From positions 1 through 39,153 of the forward strand of contig JAWXUF010000008.1 in NCBI GenBank assembly GCA_044432865.1: a stretch of DNA of 39,153 bases. The letters are read 5' to 3'. Position 1 is the first letter of the stretch. Every line of letters begins with the position of its first letter. Shown here piece by piece: positions 23,134 through 31,065 of this stretch. The notes beneath the pieces are model-generated. The model was not told the DNA's origin, searched no databases, and was given only the letters and a program-made list of their open reading frames with translations. The translations under genes and the position numbers were made by a program. The DNA comes from JAWXUE01 sp044432865 (lineage in GTDB: Bacteria > Bacillota_I > Bacilli_A > Acholeplasmatales > Anaeroplasmataceae).

Positions 23134-24276
23134 TTAATATTTAATTTTAATTGTAAAACAACCATTTGAAACATACGCTGTAGTATCGCAGTTATGATTA
23201 TCTAGTATTTTTTTTACAATTGATAATCCAATCCCATATCCTATTATATCTTGATTTCTAGAAATGTTTTCTCTAGTAAATCTATTGAATATATGATCGT
23301 AATTTCCATCATCTAAAGTAGTTGAGTTACTAAATGATAGTTCTTTATTTTCACAGTTTATTTGTATTGTACCACTAGAGTATTTAACTATATTATCTAA
23401 TAAAAGTTTTATTACATCTCTAATTTGTTTTTCGTCACCAGTGAAAGTTACATTGCCTGTGAAGTCCATAGATAATGTTAGATTTTTCTCTTCAAATAAT
23501 AAAGTGTAATCTGATATTTCTTCTGAAATTGCATCTGTTATTGAAAAATCAGTTTTGATAAAATTAGGATTCATTTCTTCAACTTTAGACAAGTTGATTA
23601 GATTGTTTGTTAACATTTCAAGTCTAGCAGTTTGATGTTCGATACTATCTGTCCATTCATTTGTAATATTATCAATTTTCAAAACATCTAAATTTGCTTT
23701 AATAATTGTAATAGGAGTTCTTAATTCATGAGAAGCATTTGTAATGAATTCTTTTTGTCTTTTTTCATTTATTATAAATGGTTTTAAAATATAAGATGAT
23801 AAGAAGAATAAGGTAACATAAACACATATTATTCCTATCGATGATATTATAATAGAGTTATAAAAGAATGCGGTAGAAAGTTGTTTGTCACGTTCAAAAT
23901 TACTAAGTACTAATACCCCGTTATCATCATTTGTAAAACGTACGCTATATGTATAATTATCGAATGTACCTTTTAATTTATCTTGTTTTATTATTTGCTC
24001 TACTAAAAAATCTACTTCATAATCTTCTTCAAGACTACCAGTTCTGATGGTGTACTCATTATCTACAATGTCAATTATTATAATATATCTATATAAGATG
24101 TCATTGTTATCTCCTTGTTGATAATCTTGATTTAATATTCTTTCTATAACAGATTGATGTTTGTTAATTGTGTTTGAATGATTGTAGAAGTTAATCCATC
24201 CAACAATAACTCCAACTACAACAAATATTGCACAATAAGTAATTAATAAAAATTTTAATCTTAGTTTCTTAATCAT
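23134..24276 (-). CDS. Membrane sensor histidine kinase
   Basis: The 380-residue kinase has two membrane helices (about 8-29 and 140-165) around an extracytoplasmic sensor of about 110 residues. The HisKA H-box is KEFITNASHELRTP (His near 183), followed by a HATPase domain with an N-box (LLLDNIVKYSSG) and the G2 motif GYGIGLSIVKK. The usual G1 motif DxGxG is not recognisable; the corresponding stretch reads FSNSTTLDDGNYDHIF. Many small Firmicute kinases of this class (VanS/BceS-like) have a similarly degenerate G1. Its start overlaps the response regulator stop by 4 nt (ATGA). It likely senses cell-envelope stress or a peptide and controls the ABC genes upstream. Confidence 0.92.
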   Translation of the reverse strand: MIKKLRLKFLLITYCAIFVVVGVIVGWINFYNHSNTINKHQSVIERILNQDYQQGDNNDILYRYIIIIDIVDNEYTIRTGSLEEDYEVDFLVEQIIKQDKLKGTFDNYTYSVRFTNDDNGVLVLSNFERDKQLSTAFFYNSIIISSIGIICVYVTLFFLSSYILKPFIINEKRQKEFITNASHELRTPITIIKANLDVLKIDNITNEWTDSIEHQTARLEMLTNNLINLSKVEEMNPNFIKTDFSITDAISEEISDYTLLFEEKNLTLSMDFTGNVTFTGDEKQIRDVIKLLLDNIVKYSSGTIQINCENKELSFSNSTTLDDGNYDHIFNRFTRENISRNQDIIGYGIGLSIVKKILDNHNCDTTAYVSNGCFTIKIKY

Positions 24277-24944
24277 AACGACACCTCTAATTTGTAACCA
24301 ACACCTCTAGTTGCTTTAATAGATACGTTAGAATTTAGTAATCTTAATTTCTTTCTTAAATATGAAATATATGTCCAAAGAACACCATCAGTTACATCAC
24401 TTTCGCAATTCCATACTTTATCAAATAAAGTATGATGTTCTATAATATTTGTTTTGTTTTCTAAAAGTAATTCCATTATTTGATATTCTTTTTTTCCTAA
24501 TACAAATTCACCATTTGAATTAATTAATTTATATGTATTATTTTCAAGTGTTAAATCACCAAATGAAGTAGAATCTATTTGTGAATCTTTTCTACGAAGG
24601 CAAACACGAATTCTTGCTAATAGTTCAGAAGAAGAAAATGGTTTTGTCATGTAGTCATCTGCCCCACCATCTAATGCACATACTTTATCTTCAATAAGAT
24701 CTTTAGCTGTAAGCATAATTATTTTTACATTAGTATTGATTTCTCTTATTTGCTTAAGTACATTCACACCATCTAATCCAGGAAGCATTACATCTAAAAT
24801 TATAACATCAAAGCAATATGTTTTTACAAATGGAAGAACTTCTAAACCATTATGTACCATATCAACTGTATAATTATGATGCTCAAGAATCTTTTTAAGA
24901 CTTTTAGCTAAATGTAATTCATCTTCAACAAGTAATATGTGCAT
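24273..24944 (-). CDS. OmpR/PhoB-family response regulator
   Basis: The 223-residue protein has a receiver domain with acidic pocket ED at 7-8, phosphoacceptor Asp51 (VIILDVMLPGLDG) and conserved Thr/Lys (MLTAKD, MTKPF). A winged-helix output domain from about 125 ends in the recognition motif VWTYISYLRKKLR and the wing ATRGVGYKL. The Shine-Dalgarno is AAGGTGGTGA. It is the cognate partner of the overlapping kinase gene and a transcription regulator that binds direct repeats. Confidence 0.95.
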   Translation of the reverse strand: MHILLVEDELHLAKSLKKILEHHNYTVDMVHNGLEVLPFVKTYCFDVIILDVMLPGLDGVNVLKQIREINTNVKIIMLTAKDLIEDKVCALDGGADDYMTKPFSSSELLARIRVCLRRKDSQIDSTSFGDLTLENNTYKLINSNGEFVLGKKEYQIMELLLENKTNIIEHHTLFDKVWNCESDVTDGVLWTYISYLRKKLRLLNSNVSIKATRGVGYKLEVSL

Positions 24945-24957
24945 TATTTCACCACCT

Positions 24958-25722
24958 TTAAATTTTTTCTTCTAGTAAAGCAATTAATTCTTCTTTAGAA
25001 AATTTCCATTCATTTTTTTCGTTTTCTTTTATTTTTAATCTATCTTTTTTAATATAATTTTTATATACGTAAACAAGTACACTCAGTGTACCTATTATTA
25101 TAACACTAAATACTAAAATTTGTACTATAGAACTTAATATCTGATTAAATGCAAATTCAATAGGTAAATCATTTAAGTCGAAGTTAGGGCGCTCAGGGCG
25201 TGTTCCATTACCCATACCACCTCCCATACCTCCGCCAGATGGTTTTCCTCCGAATCCCATAGAACCACCTTTATTATTTCTAACACCAGTAGATAAACTT
25301 AGAATTCTATTGATATAGAATGATATATTACGTGCTTTATTTCCAACCATTGTACTGAAACTATATAATGCAGTTGATATTGAAACAACTAAAGTAATAA
25401 ATGCTAAAGCAGCATCAAATTTAAATATTCTTTTTTGATTTTCTTTATTGAACTGTCTATTAATCTTACGTTCAGCCCATGTGCTAAAATAATAAAGAGA
25501 AGTGTATGCAATAAATAAAGGTAGAAGAAGTACTGAATAGAAGAAAAATGAAAATACAATTCCTATTAATAATCCAAATTTAATTATATAAAACAATTGA
25601 AGAGACATTTCAGGTTTTTTAGATTTTTTTCTTCTTATACCTCCAGCATCAGCTTGTTCTTTTCTACTTATTTTTTTCTTTTTAGCGGCTATTTGCCTTT
25701 GTTTTATTTTTTGTTTGTTCAT
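24958..25722 (-). CDS. Four-helix membrane protein with Gly/Met-rich extracytoplasmic loop
   Basis: The 254-residue protein has a strongly basic cytoplasmic N-terminus (about residues 1-40, Lys/Arg-rich), two adjacent membrane helices, a third helix at about 105-130, a loop with GGSMGFGG and GGGMGGGMGNG, a fourth helix, and an acidic/basic cytoplasmic tail. I do not recognise a named family. Gly-Gly-Met runs like this occur in the exported parts of MacA/YknX-type adaptor proteins that partner MacB-type ABC proteins, and here the gene lies directly downstream of such an ABC gene with no MacA homologue in sight. An adaptor or accessory role is a reasonable inference. Confidence 0.8.
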   Translation of the reverse strand: MNKQKIKQRQIAAKKKKISRKEQADAGGIRRKKSKKPEMSLQLFYIIKFGLLIGIVFSFFFYSVLLLPLFIAYTSLYYFSTWAERKINRQFNKENQKRIFKFDAALAFITLVVSISTALYSFSTMVGNKARNISFYINRILSLSTGVRNNKGGSMGFGGKPSGGGMGGGMGNGTRPERPNFDLNDLPIEFAFNQILSSIVQILVFSVIIIGTLSVLVYVYKNYIKKDRLKIKENEKNEWKFSKEELIALLEEKI

Positions 25723-25733
25723 AGTCTATCTCC

Positions 25734-27617
25734 TTACTCATATCTTAATGAAGAGATAGGATCTAATTGTGATGCGTTTAACGCTGGAGATATCCCTGAA
25801 ATAGTTGATATAACAACACTTGTTAATATTCCAATTAAGTAATATATTGGATTAAATGCAATTAGAGTTATTTCTAATGTAAAGTACGTCCCAACATTAG
25901 CTACAATTGAAAGGATTAAACAAATTAAACATCCTAATACACCACTAATTAATCCTAATAATGATGCTTCGTAACTAAACATTTTTCTAATATCTTTTTT
26001 CTCACAACCAATTGCTTTTAAAATACCAATTTCTTTTGTTCTTTCAACAACACAAATATAGAATACAATAAAAATCATTATTGCTCCAACTACCATAGAA
26101 GCAGCAGAAACACCTGTTAATACGCTACTACCTAGATTGATGTAATCAATAATAGTTTGAGCTTCACTATCTGATTGGAATGTATTAAACCCCATATCTT
26201 TTAAATCTTCCATAATAGAAGACACCATAGCAATTTCATCTGCTATTACATATGCTCTTGTTGTGTATGTAGATGATGATACAGCTGTGAATGAATCTAA
26301 ATCCACAGCGTTAACATAAGCAGATGTTTTTCCGGAATCACTATCGTAAACTCCTGATATTCTTAATGTTTCGTATTTAGTGCTTGATGCAAGTGTAGTA
26401 TTTTTAATTGTTATATATTCTCCAATAACTTCATAAATACTATTTGTAACTAATGAATTTGCTAAATCAACATTAATCATTATTTCTCCAGTAGTAGGAT
26501 AATCGCCAAATTCAATATAAGGTGCATTATCTGTATATGTAGTTATGTAGTTAATATCTAAACTTGTACTATTAGAGTCAGTTGTTGTAAAAGTAGTAAA
26601 AGTTCTAACACCAATAACTTCATCAACACCATCGATTTCTTCAATATCACTTAAGTCACTATACCAGTTTGTATTAAAATTATCTTTATATATTTCAATT
26701 TGTTTAGAGAAAGGATCTGTATCATAAATAGAAGTAACATAGCTTTGTAATCCTTGAGATAAATTTAATATTAAAATCATTGATACAATTGAAATAGCAA
26801 CTCCAAATGCAATGACAATATTTCTTGATCTATTTCTTAATATATTTCCAAAAGCTATCTTAAGTGTATCTCTACTTGATAATGCTTTATTCTCGAACTG
26901 TTCATAGTTTTTTTCTGGTGAATCAATCTTATAATTTTCTTTATCTTCAATAATTACTCCACCTTCAATTTTTACAGTCCTAGAACATTTTGACGCTATT
27001 TGTTCACTATGTGTAACGATAATAACAAGTTTACCTAAATTTGCAATTTCTCTAAGTATTTCAAATACAACTTCAGCAGACTCTTTATCTAATGCACCAG
27101 TTGGTTCATCAGCAATAATCATTGAAGGGTTATTAGCTAATGCACGTGCTATAGCTACACGTTGTTTTTGACCACCTGATAACTGAGAAGGTAGTTTGTT
27201 TCTTTCATCTTCTAATCCTACCATTTTTAATAATTCTCTTGCTCTATCATTTCGTCTTTTATCATCAACTCCATTTATTGTCATAGCTATTTCAATATTT
27301 TGAAGTAGTGTCATATGTGCAATTAAATTATAATTTTGGAAAATAAAACCGATGTTTTTCTTTCTATAATAATCCATTTGTTTTTCTGTGTAATCACTCA
27401 TGTAAGAGCCTTTAAATGCTACACTACCTGTGAAGTCATCATCAAGTCCTCCAATGATATTTAGAAGTGTAGATTTACCAGAACCTGATTCTCCCAGCAA
27501 AGATACTAACTCTCCTTTTTCAAAATCTAATGTAATACCATTTAATACTTTTTGTACACTACCATCACCAAGTTTATACACTTTTCGAAGGTTTGCAATT
27601 CTTAGATAACTAGCCAT
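25734..27617 (-). CDS. MacB-type ABC protein (ATPase fused to FtsX-like permease)
   Basis: The 627-residue chain begins with an ATPase (Walker A GESGSGKST at about 42, signature LSGGQKQRVAIA at about 145, Walker B MIIADEPTGALD, switch His in VTHSEQ). It continues with a membrane helix near 265-287, an extracytoplasmic domain of about 210 residues rich in Thr, Ser and Tyr, and three C-terminal helices of the FtsX permease type, ending in ISPALNASQLDPISSLRYE. This is the MacB mechanotransmission architecture, used for efflux or extraction of peptides, lipoproteins or toxins. The Shine-Dalgarno is AGGAGG. It leads an operon with the Gly/Met-rich protein and a two-component system, suggesting envelope-stress or antimicrobial-peptide resistance. 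Confidence 0.93.
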   Translation of the reverse strand: MASYLRIANLRKVYKLGDGSVQKVLNGITLDFEKGELVSLLGESGSGKSTLLNIIGGLDDDFTGSVAFKGSYMSDYTEKQMDYYRKKNIGFIFQNYNLIAHMTLLQNIEIAMTINGVDDKRRNDRARELLKMVGLEDERNKLPSQLSGGQKQRVAIARALANNPSMIIADEPTGALDKESAEVVFEILREIANLGKLVIIVTHSEQIASKCSRTVKIEGGVIIEDKENYKIDSPEKNYEQFENKALSSRDTLKIAFGNILRNRSRNIVIAFGVAISIVSMILILNLSQGLQSYVTSIYDTDPFSKQIEIYKDNFNTNWYSDLSDIEEIDGVDEVIGVRTFTTFTTTDSNSTSLDINYITTYTDNAPYIEFGDYPTTGEIMINVDLANSLVTNSIYEVIGEYITIKNTTLASSTKYETLRISGVYDSDSGKTSAYVNAVDLDSFTAVSSSTYTTRAYVIADEIAMVSSIMEDLKDMGFNTFQSDSEAQTIIDYINLGSSVLTGVSAASMVVGAIMIFIVFYICVVERTKEIGILKAIGCEKKDIRKMFSYEASLLGLISGVLGCLICLILSIVANVGTYFTLEITLIAFNPIYYLIGILTSVVISTISGISPALNASQLDPISSLRYE

Positions 27618-27830
27618 AATTATCCTCCTTAATATTCTAATAATATTTTATATTATGTACCTTAAAAACAACTTAAATTTATTTAATATACAGAATGTTA
27701 AATTAAATAATCTTTTAATAAAGCCGTTTTTTAATTTTTATATTATTTATAAATCAGTGTTAGATTTATCTTTTTAATATTGTTTAATAGTTTATAAAAT
27801 GTTATAATATAGTGAATGGAGTTGATTACT
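27618..27830. promoter_or_regulatory. Divergent promoter region; alarmone synthetase promoter
   Basis: For the plus strand, -35 TTGTTT (27780-27785), a 17-nt spacer and -10 TATAAT (27803-27808) form a good promoter just before the alarmone synthetase gene. Promoter elements for the minus-strand ABC operon are weaker and I could not fix them. No gene is present. Confidence 0.65.
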
Positions 27831-28484
27831 ATGGATATTCTAGATGATATTAATTCTGAAATGATTACTAATTTAAAAAAGAAGAGTTCTAAATTTTTCA
27901 AACTAATGATGCAATACGAATGTGCAATGATTGAAGTTAAAACTAAACTTGATGTTCTTAATAAAGAGTTATCAATGTATGAAGAAAGAAATTCATTTGA
28001 TACTGTATTAACAAGACTAAAAGCACCAGAAAGTATATGTGCTAAATTAGAAAGATTTGGATATGAATTTAATGTTGAAAATATTGAAAAACATATTGAA
28101 GATGTTGCTGGGTTAAGGGTAATATGTTCATTTAAAGATGATATATATAATATTGCAAAATTCTTAAGTTTACAGGATGATATTAAAGTTGTTTTAATAA
28201 AAGATTATATACTTGATCCTAAACCAAATGGATATAGAAGTTTTCATATTGTATTAAGTGTTCCTATTTTCTTATCAACAGAAAAGAAATATATGAAAGT
28301 AGAAGTTCAATTTAGAACAATTGCTATGGACTTTTGGGCATCTTTAGAACATAAAATGAAATATAAAAAAGATATATCTAATGCTGAAGAAATTACTGCA
28401 GATTTATTAGAATGTGCAGATTTAATAAGTGTAGTGGATGAAAGAATGAATACTATCAGAGGTAGAATCGAGGGTAAAGAATAA
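27831..28484 (+). CDS. Small alarmone synthetase (RelA/SpoT synthetase domain only)
   Basis: The ATG at 27831 is preferred because GGAG at 27818-27821 precedes it; the in-frame ATG at 27816 lies at the predicted transcription start and would be leaderless. The 217-residue protein contains the synthetase motifs VAGLRVICSFKDDIY, PNGYRSFHIVL and VEVQFRTIAMDFWASLEHKMKYK, and no HD hydrolase, TGS or ACT domain. It matches single-domain (p)ppGpp synthetases of the RelQ/YjbM and RelP/YwaC types, which transfer pyrophosphate from ATP to GDP or GTP. It is translationally coupled (TAATG overlap) to a DUF2130 gene, an unusual partner. Housekeeping stress signalling is likely; a toxin-type synthetase cannot be excluded. 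Confidence 0.9.
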   Translation: MDILDDINSEMITNLKKKSSKFFKLMMQYECAMIEVKTKLDVLNKELSMYEERNSFDTVLTRLKAPESICAKLERFGYEFNVENIEKHIEDVAGLRVICSFKDDIYNIAKFLSLQDDIKVVLIKDYILDPKPNGYRSFHIVLSVPIFLSTEKKYMKVEVQFRTIAMDFWASLEHKMKYKKDISNAEEITADLLECADLISVVDERMNTIRGRIEGKE

Positions 28485-29917
28485 TGAATGTTAAAGTTAA
28501 AATAATTGATAAGCATACTCTTGAATTATTATCTGATGCTAATATTGGAGATAGAATTGATTTAAATGATATTAATATAATTGATTTTGATTTAATCAAT
28601 GAAAAAATAAATAATCATTTTGAAGATAGATTAAAAGAAACTATTGAAAATACTAAAGCTAAAACTTTATTAGAAGTACAAGAACAGATCAATAAATACA
28701 ATAGTCAAATTACTATTTTAAATAAAGAAAAAGAAGATATTAAAAGTATTGTGTTAAATGAAGAAAAAAGCAAAAATCAAATTGATCTTTTAAATATAGA
28801 AAATTCTTATAAATTAAAAGAAACATCTTTAAATAATAAAATTAATCTTTTAGAGAATGAAGTTAAAGAAATAGAATTAAAAACAAAAGAAAAATTAACA
28901 AATGAATTATTAAAAGAAATTAATTTATTAAAAGAAGATAACTTAAAGAAATTAGAAAAAATTGAACAAGAAAAAAATAGTTTATTATTAAAAGAAGCAA
29001 ACTTAAATAATGAAATTAATTTATTAAAACAAGAAAAAATTAATTTTGAACAAATTGCTAAAAGTAATCTAGAAGCAGAGTTAACTAAGAAAACTTCTGA
29101 ATTATCTTTGAAATTTAAAGAGGATTTATTAGAAAAAGATAAAGAAATAAGTAATCTTATTAATCAAAGAGCTGTTAAAAATATCAAACAAACTGGTGAA
29201 GATTTAGAAGCATGGTGTGATTCTGAGATTAAAAACTATATGCAAAATGGATTATTAAACTGTAGTTGGAATAAAGATAATTCTGTGGTAAGAAACGAAG
29301 ATGAATCTAAAGGTAGTAAAGCAGATTTTATTTTTGATATTTATAGTGATGAACAAAAAAGTGTTTTATTAACAAATATTTGTTTAGAAATGAAAGATGA
29401 AAATCCTGATTCAGTTAATAGAAAGAAAAATGAAGATCACTTTAAACAATTAGATAAAAATAGAACTAAAAAGGGATGTAAATATGCTCTTTTAGTTTCT
29501 AACTTAGAATTAGATAAACCAAATGATTTACCTATATATAGAGTTTTAGAGTATCCTGATATGTATGTAGTTAGACCAGGTTATTTAATGACATTCTTAA
29601 ATATGATTGTATCACTAAGTTTAAAATTTAAAGATTTAATTTTAAATGTTGAAAAAGAACGTATTGAATTTAAGTCTAGTACTGATTTACTAGAAGAATT
29701 TGAAAGTTTGAAAAAAACTTATTTAGATAAACCACTGGATTTATTAGAAAAAGAATTAACAAGTATTAAAACAGCATCAAATGCTATAATAGTATCTGCT
29801 GAAAAAATTAATGTTCATTGTGAAAATATAAAAATAAAATATATTGAAGAGATTGAGAACAAACTATCTAGATTTAATATAACAAAGTTAAATAAAAAAA
29901 TTGAAAAGAGTGAGTAA
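28484..29917 (+). CDS. Coiled-coil DUF2130 protein, possible PD-(D/E)XK fold
   Basis: The 477-residue protein has a long Lys/Glu/Leu-rich coiled coil from about 55 to 225, then the DUF2130 domain (about 235-400): EDLEAWCDSEIKNYM, GSKADFIFDI, CLEMKDENPDS, HFKQLDKNRTKKGCKYALLVSNLE. A helical tail follows. The D...ExK spacing (Asp of KADFIFD, then LEMK) and the coiled-coil-first layout resemble RmuC and PD-(D/E)XK nucleases. This is my inference, not an established activity. The ATG overlaps the stop of the alarmone synthetase gene, so the two are made together. The next gene starts 2 nt after its stop. Confidence 0.88.
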   Translation: MNVKVKIIDKHTLELLSDANIGDRIDLNDINIIDFDLINEKINNHFEDRLKETIENTKAKTLLEVQEQINKYNSQITILNKEKEDIKSIVLNEEKSKNQIDLLNIENSYKLKETSLNNKINLLENEVKEIELKTKEKLTNELLKEINLLKEDNLKKLEKIEQEKNSLLLKEANLNNEINLLKQEKINFEQIAKSNLEAELTKKTSELSLKFKEDLLEKDKEISNLINQRAVKNIKQTGEDLEAWCDSEIKNYMQNGLLNCSWNKDNSVVRNEDESKGSKADFIFDIYSDEQKSVLLTNICLEMKDENPDSVNRKKNEDHFKQLDKNRTKKGCKYALLVSNLELDKPNDLPIYRVLEYPDMYVVRPGYLMTFLNMIVSLSLKFKDLILNVEKERIEFKSSTDLLEEFESLKKTYLDKPLDLLEKELTSIKTASNAIIVSAEKINVHCENIKIKYIEEIENKLSRFNITKLNKKIEKSE

Positions 29918-29919
29918 TT

Positions 29920-30471
29920 ATGATTATTAAATTTTTCCCATTTATTCAAGCGATGATTGAACAAAGTGAAGAAATAAAAATCGAGAATAATAAATTATAT
30001 TTTAAAAGAGTGTTTGGACCTTCAATTGTAGAAGAAACTTTTGATCTTACTGATGATATGATGAAAAAAGTTGATAATTTATTTGTAGAGAAAAAAGAAC
30101 TTATTGATATGAAGGATGTTATTAGTGTTAATGATATAGTATTTAATTATGAAAATTCTTCATTAATGTATAAAGAACTTTCTTTATTACTTAGTAATGA
30201 ATTGAAATTTAAATATAATCCTAGAGCATTTTATAATGAAAATGTATTATTTTATTTAGGAGATTATAATAAACACTTTGTACATCACTATTATCAAGAT
30301 GCAATAGATTTAATAAATGAATTAAATTTAGAGTTGAAAGATAATTGTGTTGTTATAGATAATGAAGTTTTTAGTATTGAAATGAATAATTATCAAATTT
30401 TAAAATTTAATACAGAGAATAAACTTTATCAATGTGTTTTAGCAACACTTAAATATAAAGAACAATTCTAG
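29920..30471 (+). CDS. Unrecognised 183-residue protein downstream of DUF2130
   Basis: The protein is soluble, acidic to neutral, with mixed alpha/beta character and no signal peptide or membrane segment. It is rich in Asn, Asp, Tyr and Phe; parts include KLYFKRVFGPSIVEETF near residue 25 and YNKHFVHHYYQDAIDLI near 115. No known motif is visible. It begins 2 nt after the DUF2130 stop and therefore belongs to the alarmone synthetase operon. Its stop lies only 4 nt before the hairpin that masks the ribosome site of the next gene. Confidence 0.8.
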   Translation: MIIKFFPFIQAMIEQSEEIKIENNKLYFKRVFGPSIVEETFDLTDDMMKKVDNLFVEKKELIDMKDVISVNDIVFNYENSSLMYKELSLLLSNELKFKYNPRAFYNENVLFYLGDYNKHFVHHYYQDAIDLINELNLELKDNCVVIDNEVFSIEMNNYQILKFNTENKLYQCVLATLKYKEQF

Positions 30472-30475
30472 TAAC

Positions 30476-30518
30476 AAAATACCCCCTATATTAATATTAT
30501 AATATGGGGGGTATTTTT
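30476..30518 (+). terminator. Terminator-like hairpin carrying the next gene's Shine-Dalgarno
   Basis: The 17-bp stem (30476-30492 with 30501-30517) has a core ATACCCCC / GGGGGTAT, one G-U pair, an 8-nt loop and terminal U residues. The G run in the 3' arm (30506-30511) is the only Shine-Dalgarno for the ATG at 30519. The hairpin should both end transcription and hide that ribosome site. Confidence 0.8.
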
Positions 30519-30968
30519 ATGGAATTTGCTACAATCCCAATTATAGTTATTTTATGTACTATTGTTATGAGTATAGTAAAATTGTTTACAAAAGGAAATG
30601 AGAATGAAACTGAAATATTAGCTGCTATTATACCATGCTTTGGAGCTATGTTTACACTAGTATTATATTTTGTTCATACAGATTTTATGATGGAATTTGA
30701 CGATCCTATTGTTGCTGTGCTAATAGGTTTTGTCTCTGGTCAATCAGCTTTAGAAACAAAATCTACTTTTGATTATATTAAATCTAAACAAGAGATAAAA
30801 GATTTAATAATTGAAGAACTACAAACAGATGAAACACAAACTTTAATTAAAGACACTGTTGAAACAGCGATTGAACCAATTGTTGAGGAAACAACTACAT
30901 TAATTGAAGAAAAAGTAGTAGAGATTAAAGAAGAACTAAATAATTCAGAAAACGACAACATAGAATAA
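30519..30968 (+). CDS. Holin-like small membrane protein with acidic tail
   Basis: The start is ATG 30519, 7 nt after a GGGGGG Shine-Dalgarno; an in-frame ATG at 30504 lies within the hairpin. The 149-residue protein has three hydrophobic helices: about 6-22, 37-58 and 69-84, the last with PIVAVLIGFVSGQSA. A long acidic helical tail rich in Glu, Thr and Val repeats follows. The helix lengths, the invariant-looking Pro in the second helix and the G-x-V-S-G motif resemble phage holin families of Firmicutes (Hol44-like), but no lysin or phage gene is near. A pore or a membrane anchor are both possible. Confidence 0.6.
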   Translation: MEFATIPIIVILCTIVMSIVKLFTKGNENETEILAAIIPCFGAMFTLVLYFVHTDFMMEFDDPIVAVLIGFVSGQSALETKSTFDYIKSKQEIKDLIIEELQTDETQTLIKDTVETAIEPIVEETTTLIEEKVVEIKEELNNSENDNIE

Positions 30969-30976
30969 TAAAAGAG

Positions 30977-31012
30977 AAAGAATTAAATTTTGTTTGTTTA
31001 ATTCTTTTTTTT
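30977..31012 (+). terminator. Terminator after the holin-like gene
   Basis: An 11-bp stem AAAGAATTAAA / TTTAATTCTTT with a 9-nt loop and a T run. Confidence 0.8.
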
Positions 31013-31044
31013 CGACATTGTTCGACACATACATTTGATATAAT
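31011..31044 (+). promoter_or_regulatory. Hybrid kinase promoter with tandem TTCGACA repeat
   Basis: An extended -10 TG-A-TATAAT (31036-31044) lies upstream of the hybrid kinase. At the -35 position two direct repeats TTCGACA (31011-31017 and 31021-31027) are spaced one helical turn (10 bp) apart, as for activator or response-regulator sites. Confidence 0.55.
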
Positions 31045-31065
31045 GCAAATGAAAGGTGTGAAGAA

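Noticed and set aside
30519..30968. Prophage remnant suggested by the holin-like gene
   Set aside because: No lysin, integrase, structural gene or attachment-like repeat is nearby; neighbours are housekeeping or signalling genes.
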